Source of the DNA: Paraburkholderia domus
GTDB taxonomy: Bacteria; Pseudomonadota; Gammaproteobacteria; Burkholderiales; Burkholderiaceae
DNA length: 64,000 nucleotides
Assembly: GCF_905220705.1 (NCBI RefSeq)
Contig: NZ_CAJNAT010000033.1
Coordinates: 1 to 64,000 of the forward strand
Direction: 5' to 3'
This document shows positions 43,884 to 52,397 of the stretch, in pieces (positions within the stretch are counted from its first letter, which is position 1; every line of letters begins with the position of its first letter). The notes under the pieces are model-generated. The model made no database searches and was not told the DNA's origin. It saw only the letters and a program-made list of their open reading frames with translations. The position numbers were made by a program, and so were the translations under genes.

Positions 43884-44047
43884 ATGAATCGTCGCATGGT
43901 GATCCTGGCGTTGGCCTGTTCGCTGACCCTGCCTGCCGTCGCGTTCGGCGCAAGCAAGGAAGAGAAGCAGGCGGAAGTGCGCAAATCGGCACGCTCGAAC
44001 TTACCGCTAAACGGACGAAGTACTACAAGGATGACGACCTGAACTGA
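43884..44047 (+). pseudogene. SYLF-domain gene, copy A, internally deleted
   Basis: The first 36 codons (MNRRMVILALACSLTLPAVAFGASKEEKQAEVRKSA) match the intact gene at 48844, with the signal peptide unchanged. A 397-bp deletion then joins codon 36 to the last 18 codons out of frame. The result is a short nonsense tail that ends about 51 residues from the start, and the final YYKDDDLN is only readable in another frame. The SYLF domain is lost. Confidence 0.9.
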
Positions 44048-44088
44048 GTTTATATGCACAGGTATGAACCAATGCGTTCAATTTGCAA

Positions 44089-45381
44089 ATGGCGACTTCT
44101 ATCGTAAATCGGCTGCTTGCGGCAGTTGTCGTCACCTGCATCCTGTCTGGTTGCGCCACAACGCCGCCTTCCGCGGGTGGGCTCGCATATAAAAGCCGCG
44201 CTGTGACACGCACTAACGGCGGCGTGCGGGTGTCGGCGGCGGTGCTTTCGGCTGAAGAAAGCGAGGCGGTCTATGGTGTGCCGCTCGCGAAAAAAATGAT
44301 CCAGCCCGTCTGGATAGAGGTCCGGAACGACGACACCCACACCTATTTTCTGATGTCGCCGGGCCTTGACCCAAATTTCTTTCCTGCTTCGGAAGCGGCC
44401 GAGGCGTTTGTCCACGCCGATTCGCCTGGCGAGAGGGACGAACTGTACCGGCGCTTCCGCCGGCTTGCGTTTCACAACCCCGTGCTGCCCGGCCAGATCA
44501 TATCGGGGTTCGTGCTGGCAAACCTCAGCGAGGGCGTGAAGCTCGTCCAGCTTGACCTGATTGCGAGCATGCAGGCAAGGACATTCTCAATCCTCATGGT
44601 CGTGCCCGGCTTCTATGCCGATTACCTCGTAAGCGAAGTTTTTCGGCGCGAGATCTATCAGCCCGGGCAAATCGTGAACTATACCGATGACGATGCATTC
44701 CGCGTCGCACTCGAAGCTCTTCCATGCTGTGCAACGAATCAGGACGGTTCGAAGAACGGTGATCCGCTCAATCTGGTTATCGTGGGTGGCCGTGACGACG
44801 CCTTCCCCGCACTGGTGCGTCGCGGGTGGACTCCGACCGAGCAAAGGTGGTCGGGCGCGATCATGAAGGTGATTACGTCCGCGCTCTCTGGTGAGCGTTA
44901 CGTCAACGCGCCGGTGAGCGATCTTTACCTGTTTGGCCGACCGCAAGATCTCGCGTTGCAGAAAGCACGTGACACGATTCACCAGCGCAATCATTTACGA
45001 CTCTGGCTAAGCCCCATGCGCTACCACGACAAGCCCGTGTGGATTGGTCAGATCAGCCGGGATATCGGCGTCCGCTTCACGTTTCACTCGCCGACGTTGA
45101 CAACGCACAAGATCGATCCGGATGTGGACGAGGCGCGCACAGCGCTAACGGGGGACATGGCCTATTCCGAGAACCTCGCAGAGATCGGGTTCGTAAAAGG
45201 AGTAGGCGCTACTCCGAAAAGTGCACCGCGCGAAAATCTGACGACCGATCCGTACTACACCGATGGATACCGTCAGATACTCATATTTGACCGCTATCCC
45301 TCGTCGCTCTCAGAGATCGAATTCTTCCCTTCGGAGGCGGGCACCAGTCGCATTAGTGTGCCTCTCGGAGGAGAACGATGA
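44089..45381 (+). CDS. Predicted lipoprotein with LssY-type C-terminal domain
   Basis: 430 residues. The lipoprotein signal is LLAAVVVTCILSGC. An N-terminal domain (RVSAAVLSAEESEAVYGVPLAKKMIQPVWIEVRNDDTHTYFLMSPGLDPNFFPASEAAEAF) is shared with the next gene. A CC pair in ALEALPCCATNQDG precedes the LssY_C domain: DPLNLVIVGGRDDAFPALVRRGWTP, LYLFGRPQDLALQKARDTIHQRNHLRLWLSPMRYHDKPVWIGQISRDIGVRF, HKIDPDVDEARTALTGDM. In LssY this domain is of unknown function. Start codon at 44089 follows the SYLF stump. Its stop overlaps the next start (ATGA), so the three genes form an operon. Confidence 0.78.
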   Translation: MATSIVNRLLAAVVVTCILSGCATTPPSAGGLAYKSRAVTRTNGGVRVSAAVLSAEESEAVYGVPLAKKMIQPVWIEVRNDDTHTYFLMSPGLDPNFFPASEAAEAFVHADSPGERDELYRRFRRLAFHNPVLPGQIISGFVLANLSEGVKLVQLDLIASMQARTFSILMVVPGFYADYLVSEVFRREIYQPGQIVNYTDDDAFRVALEALPCCATNQDGSKNGDPLNLVIVGGRDDAFPALVRRGWTPTEQRWSGAIMKVITSALSGERYVNAPVSDLYLFGRPQDLALQKARDTIHQRNHLRLWLSPMRYHDKPVWIGQISRDIGVRFTFHSPTLTTHKIDPDVDEARTALTGDMAYSENLAEIGFVKGVGATPKSAPRENLTTDPYYTDGYRQILIFDRYPSSLSEIEFFPSEAGTSRISVPLGGER

Positions 45382-46631
45382 GCGGGCTGTCATCGTTACG
45401 GCGTGCATTGAAGAATACCGCGGGCGGGGTTGTCCTCTCGCTCGTTTTCGCGGGCTGCGCAACGTGGTCGGCCCCAACCAGTGTCAACGATGCGCCGCTA
45501 CGTGAACGCGCGGTCAGCGCTAGCAAGCAGGATGTACGGGTGAGCGCGGCCGTGCTGGGATCTGAAGACAGCAAGCGCGTGTTCGGCGCCGACATCAACA
45601 AGACCAAAGTACAGCCGTTATGGATCGAAGTTGAGAACCGGACTTCGCAACCGTTATGGCTGCTGCAGTCAGGAACCGATCCGGATTATTTTTCTCCACT
45701 CGAAGTGGCATGGTCCTTGCACACGCTTGTCGGGGGAGTCACGAATACGAGCATCGACAATTACTTCAACACGCTAGGGTTCAAGAACCCGATTCCGCCG
45801 GGCGAGACGGACGCCGGTTTTCTGTTCACGAACCCGGATCGAAATCCCAAACTCGTGAATATCGATCTGTTCGGCGCCAGGACGCTCATTCCCTTCACGC
45901 TTTTTGTGCCCGTGCCCGACGATGTTCCGGACTCACGTCTCGCGCTAACCCTGTTCCAGTATCCCGACTCGGCGGTCACCGACTGTCGCGACCTTGCTTC
46001 GCTACGTGCCGCGCTCGAGCGGTTGCCATGTTGCGCTAGCGACCAGCACGTGACGGCCAGCGCGGATCCGCTGAATGTGATCGTCGTTGGGAAACTTGAA
46101 GACATCGGCGCGGCGATGGTGCGACGTGGTTATCACCGCGAATTGCGCGAGAGCGATCTCGCGCAATGGGTCTTAGGACGGAAGCCGGACGTCGTCCTGC
46201 GCAAGGAGGCGCAGGCTGGCGCGCCCTTGACCTCAATCCGCGCGTGGCTCGCGCCCATTCGTTTCAATGACGAGAGCGTGTATGTGGCGCAGGTCGGACG
46301 GCCAGTCGGCGGCCGCTTCGCGCGCCGGGGAACGGGTGACGACGTACTGTACGCAGACGTCGATGAGGCAAGAAATTTTCTTGTTCAGGACATGACTTAT
46401 TCGAGTGGTCTGGAAAAACTCGGTTTCGTGAGCGGCGTCGGTCCGGCGACGCAGTCGAGTCCCCGGACAACGCTCAACGGTGCGCATTACTTCACCGACG
46501 GGTTGCGTGTGGTGATGTTTTTCGTCACGCGACCGCTGAGTTTTTCAAAAGTGGAAATCCTCGACTGGGCGCCTTTCATGGAATTGCGTGATCCCGCTGT
46601 ACGTGAGGAGAATGGCGATGCACGCAAGTAA
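45378..46631 (+). CDS. Paralogous lipoprotein with LssY-type C-terminal domain
   Basis: 417 residues. The lipobox is GVVLSLVFAGC at about residue 27. It aligns along its whole length with the gene before it: RVSAAVLGSEDSKRVFGADINKTKVQPLWIEVENRT, then LRAALERLPCCASDQHVTASADPLNVIVVGKLEDIGAAMVRRGYHR, and the final YADVDEARNFLVQDM block. The paired cysteines are conserved. Its start overlaps the upstream stop by 4 nt. Its stop overlaps the hydrolase gene by 14 nt. Probably an outer-membrane or inner-membrane-anchored periplasmic protein working as a pair with its paralogue. Confidence 0.78.
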   Translation: MSGLSSLRRALKNTAGGVVLSLVFAGCATWSAPTSVNDAPLRERAVSASKQDVRVSAAVLGSEDSKRVFGADINKTKVQPLWIEVENRTSQPLWLLQSGTDPDYFSPLEVAWSLHTLVGGVTNTSIDNYFNTLGFKNPIPPGETDAGFLFTNPDRNPKLVNIDLFGARTLIPFTLFVPVPDDVPDSRLALTLFQYPDSAVTDCRDLASLRAALERLPCCASDQHVTASADPLNVIVVGKLEDIGAAMVRRGYHRELRESDLAQWVLGRKPDVVLRKEAQAGAPLTSIRAWLAPIRFNDESVYVAQVGRPVGGRFARRGTGDDVLYADVDEARNFLVQDMTYSSGLEKLGFVSGVGPATQSSPRTTLNGAHYFTDGLRVVMFFVTRPLSFSKVEILDWAPFMELRDPAVREENGDARK

Positions 46632-47772
46632 TCCAGTCAAGGGGTCTCACGGTACCGATGCACGGCAATCCATCCGTTATCGGCGTGTGTGGTGGAATCG
46701 GGCCGTCAGGAGCGCTCTCGTCGCGACCTGTCTCTCACTTGCGGCATGCGCCACGAAACCACTCATTCCCTACTCGACCGACACGCCTCCGCTTGTTCTC
46801 GTTCCGACATCTCGGGCGGGCGTTCTGGACAAAAGGGCGCGATTCCGCGAGATCTATTGTGCGGTGTTGGAAGCGCGTGGCGTGACGCTTCCTGATTACC
46901 GTCCCTGCGAAGACGCGCTTACACGTGTCGGCGCCGAGCCTGCTGGCACCAACGTGCCTGTCGATCTGGGGCAATCCAGGCGGCACCTCATTGCGGTCGT
47001 GGTGCCAGGAATCGGCTACGACTGCTTCAAGACGTGGCTGAAATCGCCTGGCACCGTCACGAAGCACCTTCAGCAATTTGGATACGACGCGATCATGCTT
47101 GATGTCGGCGGGTTGTCGAGTTCCGCGCACAACGCACGCCAGATTCGCGACGCTATCATGGCCATGCAACCGCCCACAGACGCATCGCGGCTCGTGCTGG
47201 TCGGTTATTCCAAGGGTGCTCCGGACATTCTGGAGGCGGTGGTCGCGTATCCGGAGATCCGTAGCCGCGTGGCGGCGGTAGTCAGCGTAGCCGGAGCGGT
47301 CGGCGGTTCGCCGCTCGCCAACGACGCCGAGCAATACCAGGCGGACCTGCTGAGGCACTTCCCCGGCGCGACCTGCACCTCGGGAGACGGAGGCGCAGTG
47401 CAAAGCTTGCGACCCGAAACGCGCAAGGCATGGATGGCGCAGAACCCGCTCCCCCCCGAACTGCGCTACTACTCGCTCGTGACGTTCCCTGAGCCCGAGC
47501 GCATTTCGTCGATCCTCAAATCGAGCTACGACAAACTCTCGCGCGTCGATGCACGCAATGACAGCCAAGTGATCTTCTATGATCAGGTCGTGCCCGGCAG
47601 CACCCTTGTGGCCTACGTCAATGCTGACCACTGGGCACTGGCTGTGCCGGTTGCCCGAACCCATACGACGATCGGCTCACTGTTCGTTACGCAGAACGCC
47701 TACCCGCGCGAGGCGCTGACTGAGGCGCTTCTGCGCTTTGTGGAGGAAGATCTGGCGACGTCGTCGAAGTGA
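46618..47772 (+). CDS. Lipoprotein alpha/beta hydrolase
   Basis: 384 residues. After a 30-residue basic leader there is a signal segment AVRSALVATCLSLAAC with lipobox cysteine. The nucleophile elbow is LVLVGYSKGAPDILEAVV (G-Y-S-K-G), with a serine nucleophile. AVVVPGIGYDCFKTWL may form the oxyanion hole, and the histidine in YVNADHWALAVPVART may complete the triad. GAGGAG precedes the ATG at 46618, inside the upstream gene. It is the third gene of the lipoprotein operon. It probably acts on an envelope lipid or ester; the substrate is unknown. Confidence 0.8.
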   Translation: MHASNPVKGSHGTDARQSIRYRRVWWNRAVRSALVATCLSLAACATKPLIPYSTDTPPLVLVPTSRAGVLDKRARFREIYCAVLEARGVTLPDYRPCEDALTRVGAEPAGTNVPVDLGQSRRHLIAVVVPGIGYDCFKTWLKSPGTVTKHLQQFGYDAIMLDVGGLSSSAHNARQIRDAIMAMQPPTDASRLVLVGYSKGAPDILEAVVAYPEIRSRVAAVVSVAGAVGGSPLANDAEQYQADLLRHFPGATCTSGDGGAVQSLRPETRKAWMAQNPLPPELRYYSLVTFPEPERISSILKSSYDKLSRVDARNDSQVIFYDQVVPGSTLVAYVNADHWALAVPVARTHTTIGSLFVTQNAYPREALTEALLRFVEEDLATSSK

Positions 47773-47774
47773 TA

Positions 47775-47936
47775 CGGCGCACGCCTGGCGGCGAACGTCA
47801 GCAGGTCTCTGAGGTCAGCGTCCGGTGCGCCCTCTAGCCGTTCGGTCAGCACATGCAGCAAATATGCATACGTTTCGACGCCGCATGCGCGACACGTCAA
47901 CATCAGGCGATACGCGCGGTCGCAGTCACACGGCAA
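47775..47936 (-). pseudogene. IS66-family transposase C-terminal remnant
   Basis: The translation LMLTCRACGVETYAYLLHVLTERLEGAPDADLRDLLTF matches the end of IS66 transposases of Burkholderiaceae, which read LIVTCRACGVEPYAYLLHVLTELPQR. Only about 50 residues remain, and no terminal inverted repeat was found. It lies between the hydrolase gene and direct repeat B. Confidence 0.65.
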
Positions 47937-48106
47937 CCTGACGGATCCGCAGTCGGCGGATCAACGGTGGCGAGCCATCCATTGGCAGATGCCCGGATAG
48001 CAGGACTGTTGGCAATGTCCGCTGAGAGAGTCGGAGTGACCAGAACTGTCGCGGTTGCCATGCCGCCGTGTAAGACTAAAGTCCAATTGAGTCATGGTAC
48101 CCGCGT

Positions 48107-48119
48107 AGTACGATGTACT
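48107..48119. promoter_or_regulatory. Palindrome AGTAC-GAT-GTACT in repeat B leader
   Basis: Identical to the palindrome at 43147 in copy A. It lies within the leader upstream of the lipoprotein-SYLF pair. Possible operator, unassigned. Confidence 0.25.
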
Positions 48120-48453
48120 TGCGAGCCTGTGATGCGATTGCGCTACGTTGGGGCCGGAGCAACTGCCATTCGGAACACGAGGTGCAACCGACCTGCTGCA
48201 GGTATCGAGGCCCCTTGTACTGAATGGCCGCGCGTTACGCATAGCTCGAATTTACGCGTTAGGCGCTCGAACTATTTTGTGCTGCTGCAGGCGGACCAAG
48301 ACCCATTCGGCACATCAGGAGCACTCTGCACGCGCAAAACGTACTGGCCTGCTCCCGAGTCACTTGTTAGATCGACGTTATCGCGCTGTAGCTGGCGAGC
48401 TGCCTTCGATGAAGTCATCCCTGCTTTATGCGATTTGATATGGAGTCTCTAAC

Positions 48454-48783
48454 ATGAAATATCCCTTCATCGCGTTGGTCGTTGTAGTTTCCGCATGCGC
48501 CAGCGAGCCACCACCAGATGTTCACGCCGTCGGCCAAAGCCAGCTTCCCCCTAAGGTGGTCGCTCAATGCATCGCGGTGAAATGGGCAAACAACTCTGGG
48601 CAGACCGTTTATTCGCAGTACGTGCTCGCCAACGAACAGGCATTCGATGTCTACGTTCCAGGCCAGCAACCACCCGGCGGCGCCTCCGCCGTCGTGCGGC
48701 AGGCCGCAGGAGGTTCTGGTTCTTCGGTGGGTTTCCGCGGCACAGACAGCAGTGTGACCAGCAGCATCAACCAGTGCCTGTAA
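48454..48783 (+). CDS. Small lipoprotein, copy B
   Basis: 109 residues, near-identical to the gene at 43494. The lipobox is VVVSACAS. Differences from copy A are few (for example SQYVL for LQYVL, and AAGG for ASGG). The central part is AVKWANNSGQTVYSQYVLANEQAFDVYVPGQQPPGG. A 60-bp gap leads to the intact SYLF gene. The conserved frame despite several third-position changes argues that both copies are real coding sequences. Confidence 0.75.
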   Translation: MKYPFIALVVVVSACASEPPPDVHAVGQSQLPPKVVAQCIAVKWANNSGQTVYSQYVLANEQAFDVYVPGQQPPGGASAVVRQAAGGSGSSVGFRGTDSSVTSSINQCL

Positions 48784-48843
48784 GTCTGAAAATCACCGTT
48801 AGTCCACTACCGAGGCAGCATTCCAGTTTAATCAGGGGCTCTC

Positions 48844-49404
48844 ATGAATCGTCGCATGGTGATCCTGGCGTTGGCCTGTTCGCTGACCCTGCCTGCCGTC
48901 GCGTTCGGCGCAAGTAAGGAAGAGAAGCAGGCGGCAGTGCGCAAAGCGGCACAAGGCGCGCTAGCCGCCCTCTACAGGGCGCAACCATCGGCGCGCAAGG
49001 CCGTAGAGTCAGCGGCAGGCTACGCCGCGTTCAGCAACTTCGGCATGAAGATCCTTCTTGCCGGCGGCGGGTCGGGCGAGGGCATCGCGGTAAACAAAAA
49101 GACCAAGGCCGTGACCTACATGAAAATGGCCGAGATCCAGGCCGGCCTGGGCATGGGCGTCAAGAAGTTCCAACTGGTCTGGGTGTTTGAGAATGAGCGT
49201 GCGCTGGACGATTTCATCACCTCCGGGTGGACGTTGGGTGGGCAGGCGACTGCCGCGGCGAAAACCGGTGACGCGGGCAGCGCGTACCAGGGAGCGATAG
49301 CCGCGGGGCCTGGCGTCTGGCTCTATCAGATTACCAGTACAGGCCTGGCGCTCGAACTTACCGCTAAAGGGACGAAGTACTACAAGGACGAAGACCTGAA
49401 CTGA
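48844..49404 (+). CDS. SYLF-domain periplasmic protein
   Basis: 186 residues. The signal peptide is MNRRMVILALACSLTLPAVAFG. The SYLF-type domain reads RKAAQGALAALYRAQPSARKAVESAAGYAAFSNFGMKILLAGGGSGEGIAVNKKTKAVTYMKMAEIQAGLGMGVKKFQLVWVFENERALDDFITSGWTLGGQATAAAK. It ends KGTKYYKDEDLN. GGGGCTCTC precedes the ATG. Unlike the SYLF protein at 42128, it has no lipidation cysteine. It pairs with the small lipoprotein upstream, and the duplicated form at 43884 is broken. Function unknown; membrane binding is likely. Confidence 0.87.
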   Translation: MNRRMVILALACSLTLPAVAFGASKEEKQAAVRKAAQGALAALYRAQPSARKAVESAAGYAAFSNFGMKILLAGGGSGEGIAVNKKTKAVTYMKMAEIQAGLGMGVKKFQLVWVFENERALDDFITSGWTLGGQATAAAKTGDAGSAYQGAIAAGPGVWLYQITSTGLALELTAKGTKYYKDEDLN

Positions 49405-49718
49405 GTTTGTACGCACAGCCATATCCGACGCGTTCGATGTGCAGATGATGACTTCGCCGGTGAATTTCACTTGGCGCTGTACATGGCGGCCCTGCGCGAG
49501 CGGGCCGGAGGTAGCGTGTTGCCTGAGGTTTATATCGACACGCATCGGCGCTGCATGCGGAGCGTCCAGGAAATGCTGGCACGCTGAGCCTGTCCCGGCT
49601 CGATCAGATGCATCGCCCGAGGGGCACGGATCATCGCATCGCGCCGGCTCGACACGTTTGACTGGCTAGTTTGGCATACATCTCCGATTCCTGGTGCCAA
49701 CCTGCAAGGAGACAACTG
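49405..49718. other. Gap between SYLF gene and AI-2E transporter gene
   Basis: 314 bp with no supported gene. It should carry the promoter of the efflux operon at 49719. AAGGAG at 49706 is the ribosome site. No terminator hairpin was identified. Confidence 0.4.
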
Positions 49719-50822
49719 ATGTTGCCGATGCGCACTTCCGAAAGGGCGCTGTCCCGCGGGCTGCTCGATGTACTGATCCGCGCCGGGTTGATAGCCGTTC
49801 TCGCGATTTTCTGTTTCCGGATCTTCTTCCCGTTTCTCAACCTGATGGTCTGGTCCCTGATCCTGGCGATCACCCTCTATCCCCTGCAGGTCAAACTCCG
49901 GAACGGGGTGCTCAGGAAGGACGGCTATGCGGCGACGCTGATCGTTCTGGTTGCCTTCATCATCATTCTTGTGCCGACCTGGCTGTTGGGCAGCGCGATG
50001 GCCGACTCGCTGGATAATGCGGTGGCCATCGCGAAGAGCGGTAGCTTCCAGATTCCACCGCCGGCTGAGTCGGTGGCGGCCTGGCCCCTGGTGGGCAAGC
50101 GGCTGTACGATTTCTGGCTGCAGGCCGCCACTGATCTGACCGGTCTCGCGCTGAAGTTCACCCCGCAGTTGAAGGATCTCGGCGTCGTGCTGCTGGGAGC
50201 GGTTACGAGCCTCGGCTCGGGGCTGCTGGTCTTCTTCCTTGCCCTGATCGTCGCCGGCATTTTCATGGCATTTGGGGAGGAGGGGAGCCACAGCGCAGTG
50301 CAGATTGCTTCACGCATCTCAGGCCCGGAACACGGCCCGAAGATCGCAGAATTGTGCACCGCCACCATCCGCGCAGTCGCGCAAGGCGTGGTCGGCATCG
50401 CGTTCATCCAGATGCTGCTGGTAGGCGTCGGTTTTGTCGTGATGGGTATTCCAGCTGCTGGCCTGCTGGCGCTCGGGGTGCTGTTGCTCGGGATCATGCA
50501 ACTGCCGGCCACGCTGATCACCATCCCCGTGATCGCCTTCGTGATTGCCACCAAAGGGGTAGGGGCGGCGACGATCATCTTCTCGATCTACGTGTTTGTG
50601 GCGGGACTGGCCGATAACGTGCTCAAGCCCTTGCTGCTGGGTCGCGGCGTTGACGTGCCGATGCCGGTGGTGCTGATCGGCGCGCTGGGCGGCATGGTCA
50701 CCGGTGGCGTGATCGGCCTGTTTATTGGTCCGGTAGTGCTTGCGGTGGGTTATCAACTGTTCTGGCATTGGGTGGAGGACCGGTCGAAAGCCGAGCTGTC
50801 ACAAGACGAACAACAGCCTTGA
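49719..50822 (+). CDS. AI-2E/PerM-family membrane permease (YdiK-like)
   Basis: 367 residues with about eight membrane segments. The N-terminal pair is AVLAIFCFRIFFPFLNLMVWSLILAITLYPL, and LIVLVAFIIILVPTWLLGSAM follows. The C-terminal family block is LADNVLKPLLLGRGVDVPMPVVLIGALGGMVTGGVIGLFIGPVVLAVGYQL. AAGGAG stands 7 nt before the ATG. It heads an operon with the NodT-type gene 18 bp downstream. The family has been linked to export of autoinducer-2 or to Na+/H+ antiport; the role here is unknown. Confidence 0.87.
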   Translation: MLPMRTSERALSRGLLDVLIRAGLIAVLAIFCFRIFFPFLNLMVWSLILAITLYPLQVKLRNGVLRKDGYAATLIVLVAFIIILVPTWLLGSAMADSLDNAVAIAKSGSFQIPPPAESVAAWPLVGKRLYDFWLQAATDLTGLALKFTPQLKDLGVVLLGAVTSLGSGLLVFFLALIVAGIFMAFGEEGSHSAVQIASRISGPEHGPKIAELCTATIRAVAQGVVGIAFIQMLLVGVGFVVMGIPAAGLLALGVLLLGIMQLPATLITIPVIAFVIATKGVGAATIIFSIYVFVAGLADNVLKPLLLGRGVDVPMPVVLIGALGGMVTGGVIGLFIGPVVLAVGYQLFWHWVEDRSKAELSQDEQQP

Positions 50823-50840
50823 TGCCACGAGGGTCGCCCC

Positions 50841-52397
50841 GTGCCACGCTTAGCCCGTCCCGAACGCCTTGTGCTGATCGGCGCAGTGTGCTTGGGTGGC
50901 TGCATCCAGCTGGGGCCCGACTTTCATCCCCAGCGCGAGGCCTGGACCGAACACTGGAGCAGCCCGGCTATCGAGCAGGCCACCGTCCAGGGGGTACAGC
51001 CCGATGCCCGGCAATGGTGGCAGGTATTCGCGGATCAGAATCTCGAGCGTCTGATTGCTGAGGCAGACGCCCACAATGGTGACCTGAAGATCGCTGGCCT
51101 GCGCGTGATGGAGGCCCGAGCCCAACTGGGGATTGCCTTGAGCGGGCGCTATCCGCAAATGCAGCAGATCAACGGCGACGTTCTGTACGGCGATGAAAGG
51201 CACTCCGGCGGAAGCCACCCGCACTACGGCGGCTTCCTGCAATACAGCGCGGGCTTCAGCGTAGGCTGGGAACTCGATTTCTGGGGGCGTTTCAGCCGCG
51301 CAATCGAGTCGGCCGATGCCGCGTTTTTTGCCGCAAGAGCGAATCACGACGATGTGCTGGTGCTGCTGCACGCCCAGGTGGCCAACACCTACTACGCCTT
51401 CCGCACGGCTGAAGCGCGCCTGCGCATCGCCCGCGACAACGCCAAACTGCAAAAGCGTAGCTATGAGATCACGGAGCGTCTGTTCAAGAGCGGCGAAACC
51501 GACGAGCTGGATCTCCAACAGGCGAAGACGCAGTACCTGGGTACGCTCGCGACCATCCCCGATTTCGAGAATCAGATCATGGTTGCTCGCCATGCGTTGT
51601 CCGTCCTGATCGGCCGCCCGCCTGGCCCGCTGCCCGAACTGGACGAACAGCCGGGCAAGGAAGGCATGATTCCGCTCGTCGACCGTGCGGTGTTGCAGGA
51701 CGTACCCGCCAACCTGCTGCTGCGCCGTCCCGACGTTCGCGCCGCCGAACTGCAGGTTGCTGCCCAGTCGGCGCTGATCGGCGTGGCCGAGGCCGATCTA
51801 TATCCTTCGGTGACCCTGTTGGGGAGCCTCGCCTGGACCGCCACTTCGGTGGCGGGCGCGCCCGCCACCCTGGCGCTGGTCGGCGGTCCCAGCCTGAGCT
51901 GGAACGTGTTCGACTATGGCAAGATCAGGAACAACGTGCGCGTACAGGACGCGCGTCTGCAAGAACTGATCGTTGCGTATCAGAATACCGTACGCGAGGC
52001 TGCGCGCGAGGCCGACGATGCCGCCACGGGTCTCGTCACGGCACTCGAGCGCGAGAGCATCCTGCACAATGCAGAAGTCGCCGCGCGGCGCTCGCTGACG
52101 CTCGCCAATACCATCTATCGCGAGGGCTACTCGGACTTCCAGCGGGTACTGGATGCCCAGCGTGCACTCTCCGCGCAGCAGGACGCTTATGTGGTGAACC
52201 GCGGCAATGCCGTGTCCAGTCTGATTACCCTTTACGCGGCCGTCGGCGGCGGTTGGCACAGCGGGGAGCCGCTCGTCGACGCGGCCACGCGCCAACAGAT
52301 GGAGCAACGCACCAACTGGGGCGATCTGCTGAAAGCGCCGGAGCCGCCGTCCGTGACGACACGCCACGCGTTGCCAGAGGGCAGTCCCGATGAGTGA
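50841..52397 (+). CDS. Outer-membrane efflux lipoprotein, NodT/OprM type
   Basis: 518 residues from a GTG at 50841. The lipobox is LVLIGAVCLGGC, with lipidation at about residue 21. Conserved OMF features are QLGPDFHP after the cysteine, WWQVFADQNLERLIAEADAHNGDLKIAGLRVMEARAQLG in the first repeat, and RPDVRAAELQVAAQSALIGVAEADLYPSVTL in the second. This is a TolC-like trimer forming the outer channel. The HlyD gene overlaps its end by 8 nt. It is the outer-membrane part of the efflux unit. Confidence 0.9.
   Translation: MPRLARPERLVLIGAVCLGGCIQLGPDFHPQREAWTEHWSSPAIEQATVQGVQPDARQWWQVFADQNLERLIAEADAHNGDLKIAGLRVMEARAQLGIALSGRYPQMQQINGDVLYGDERHSGGSHPHYGGFLQYSAGFSVGWELDFWGRFSRAIESADAAFFAARANHDDVLVLLHAQVANTYYAFRTAEARLRIARDNAKLQKRSYEITERLFKSGETDELDLQQAKTQYLGTLATIPDFENQIMVARHALSVLIGRPPGPLPELDEQPGKEGMIPLVDRAVLQDVPANLLLRRPDVRAAELQVAAQSALIGVAEADLYPSVTLLGSLAWTATSVAGAPATLALVGGPSLSWNVFDYGKIRNNVRVQDARLQELIVAYQNTVREAAREADDAATGLVTALERESILHNAEVAARRSLTLANTIYREGYSDFQRVLDAQRALSAQQDAYVVNRGNAVSSLITLYAAVGGGWHSGEPLVDAATRQQMEQRTNWGDLLKAPEPPSVTTRHALPEGSPDE

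Larger units (their letters stand above)
43025..44061 (+). repeat. Direct repeat, copy A (with 397-bp internal deletion)
   Basis: Runs in register with copy B at 47985 at a fixed offset of 4,960 bp up to about 43992. I counted about 26 substitutions in about 930 bp, so roughly 97% identity. Relative to B, 397 bp equal to 48953-49349 are missing; the match then resumes for about 70 bp. The copy holds a 470-bp leader, a small lipoprotein gene and the stump of a SYLF gene. Confidence 0.93.
47985..49418 (+). repeat. Direct repeat, copy B (complete)
   Basis: The full-length version of copy A (43025-44061): a 470-bp leader without a supported gene, the small lipoprotein gene and an intact SYLF gene. 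The left edge GCAGATGCCCGG is shared with copy A; the sequence to the left is unrelated and carries the IS66 remnant. After 49418 a weaker similarity to copy A continues for about 50 bp. Confidence 0.93.

Noticed and set aside
49009..49545. Minus-strand frame across the SYLF gene
   Set aside because: Antisense to an intact SYLF gene with a signal peptide; no support of its own.
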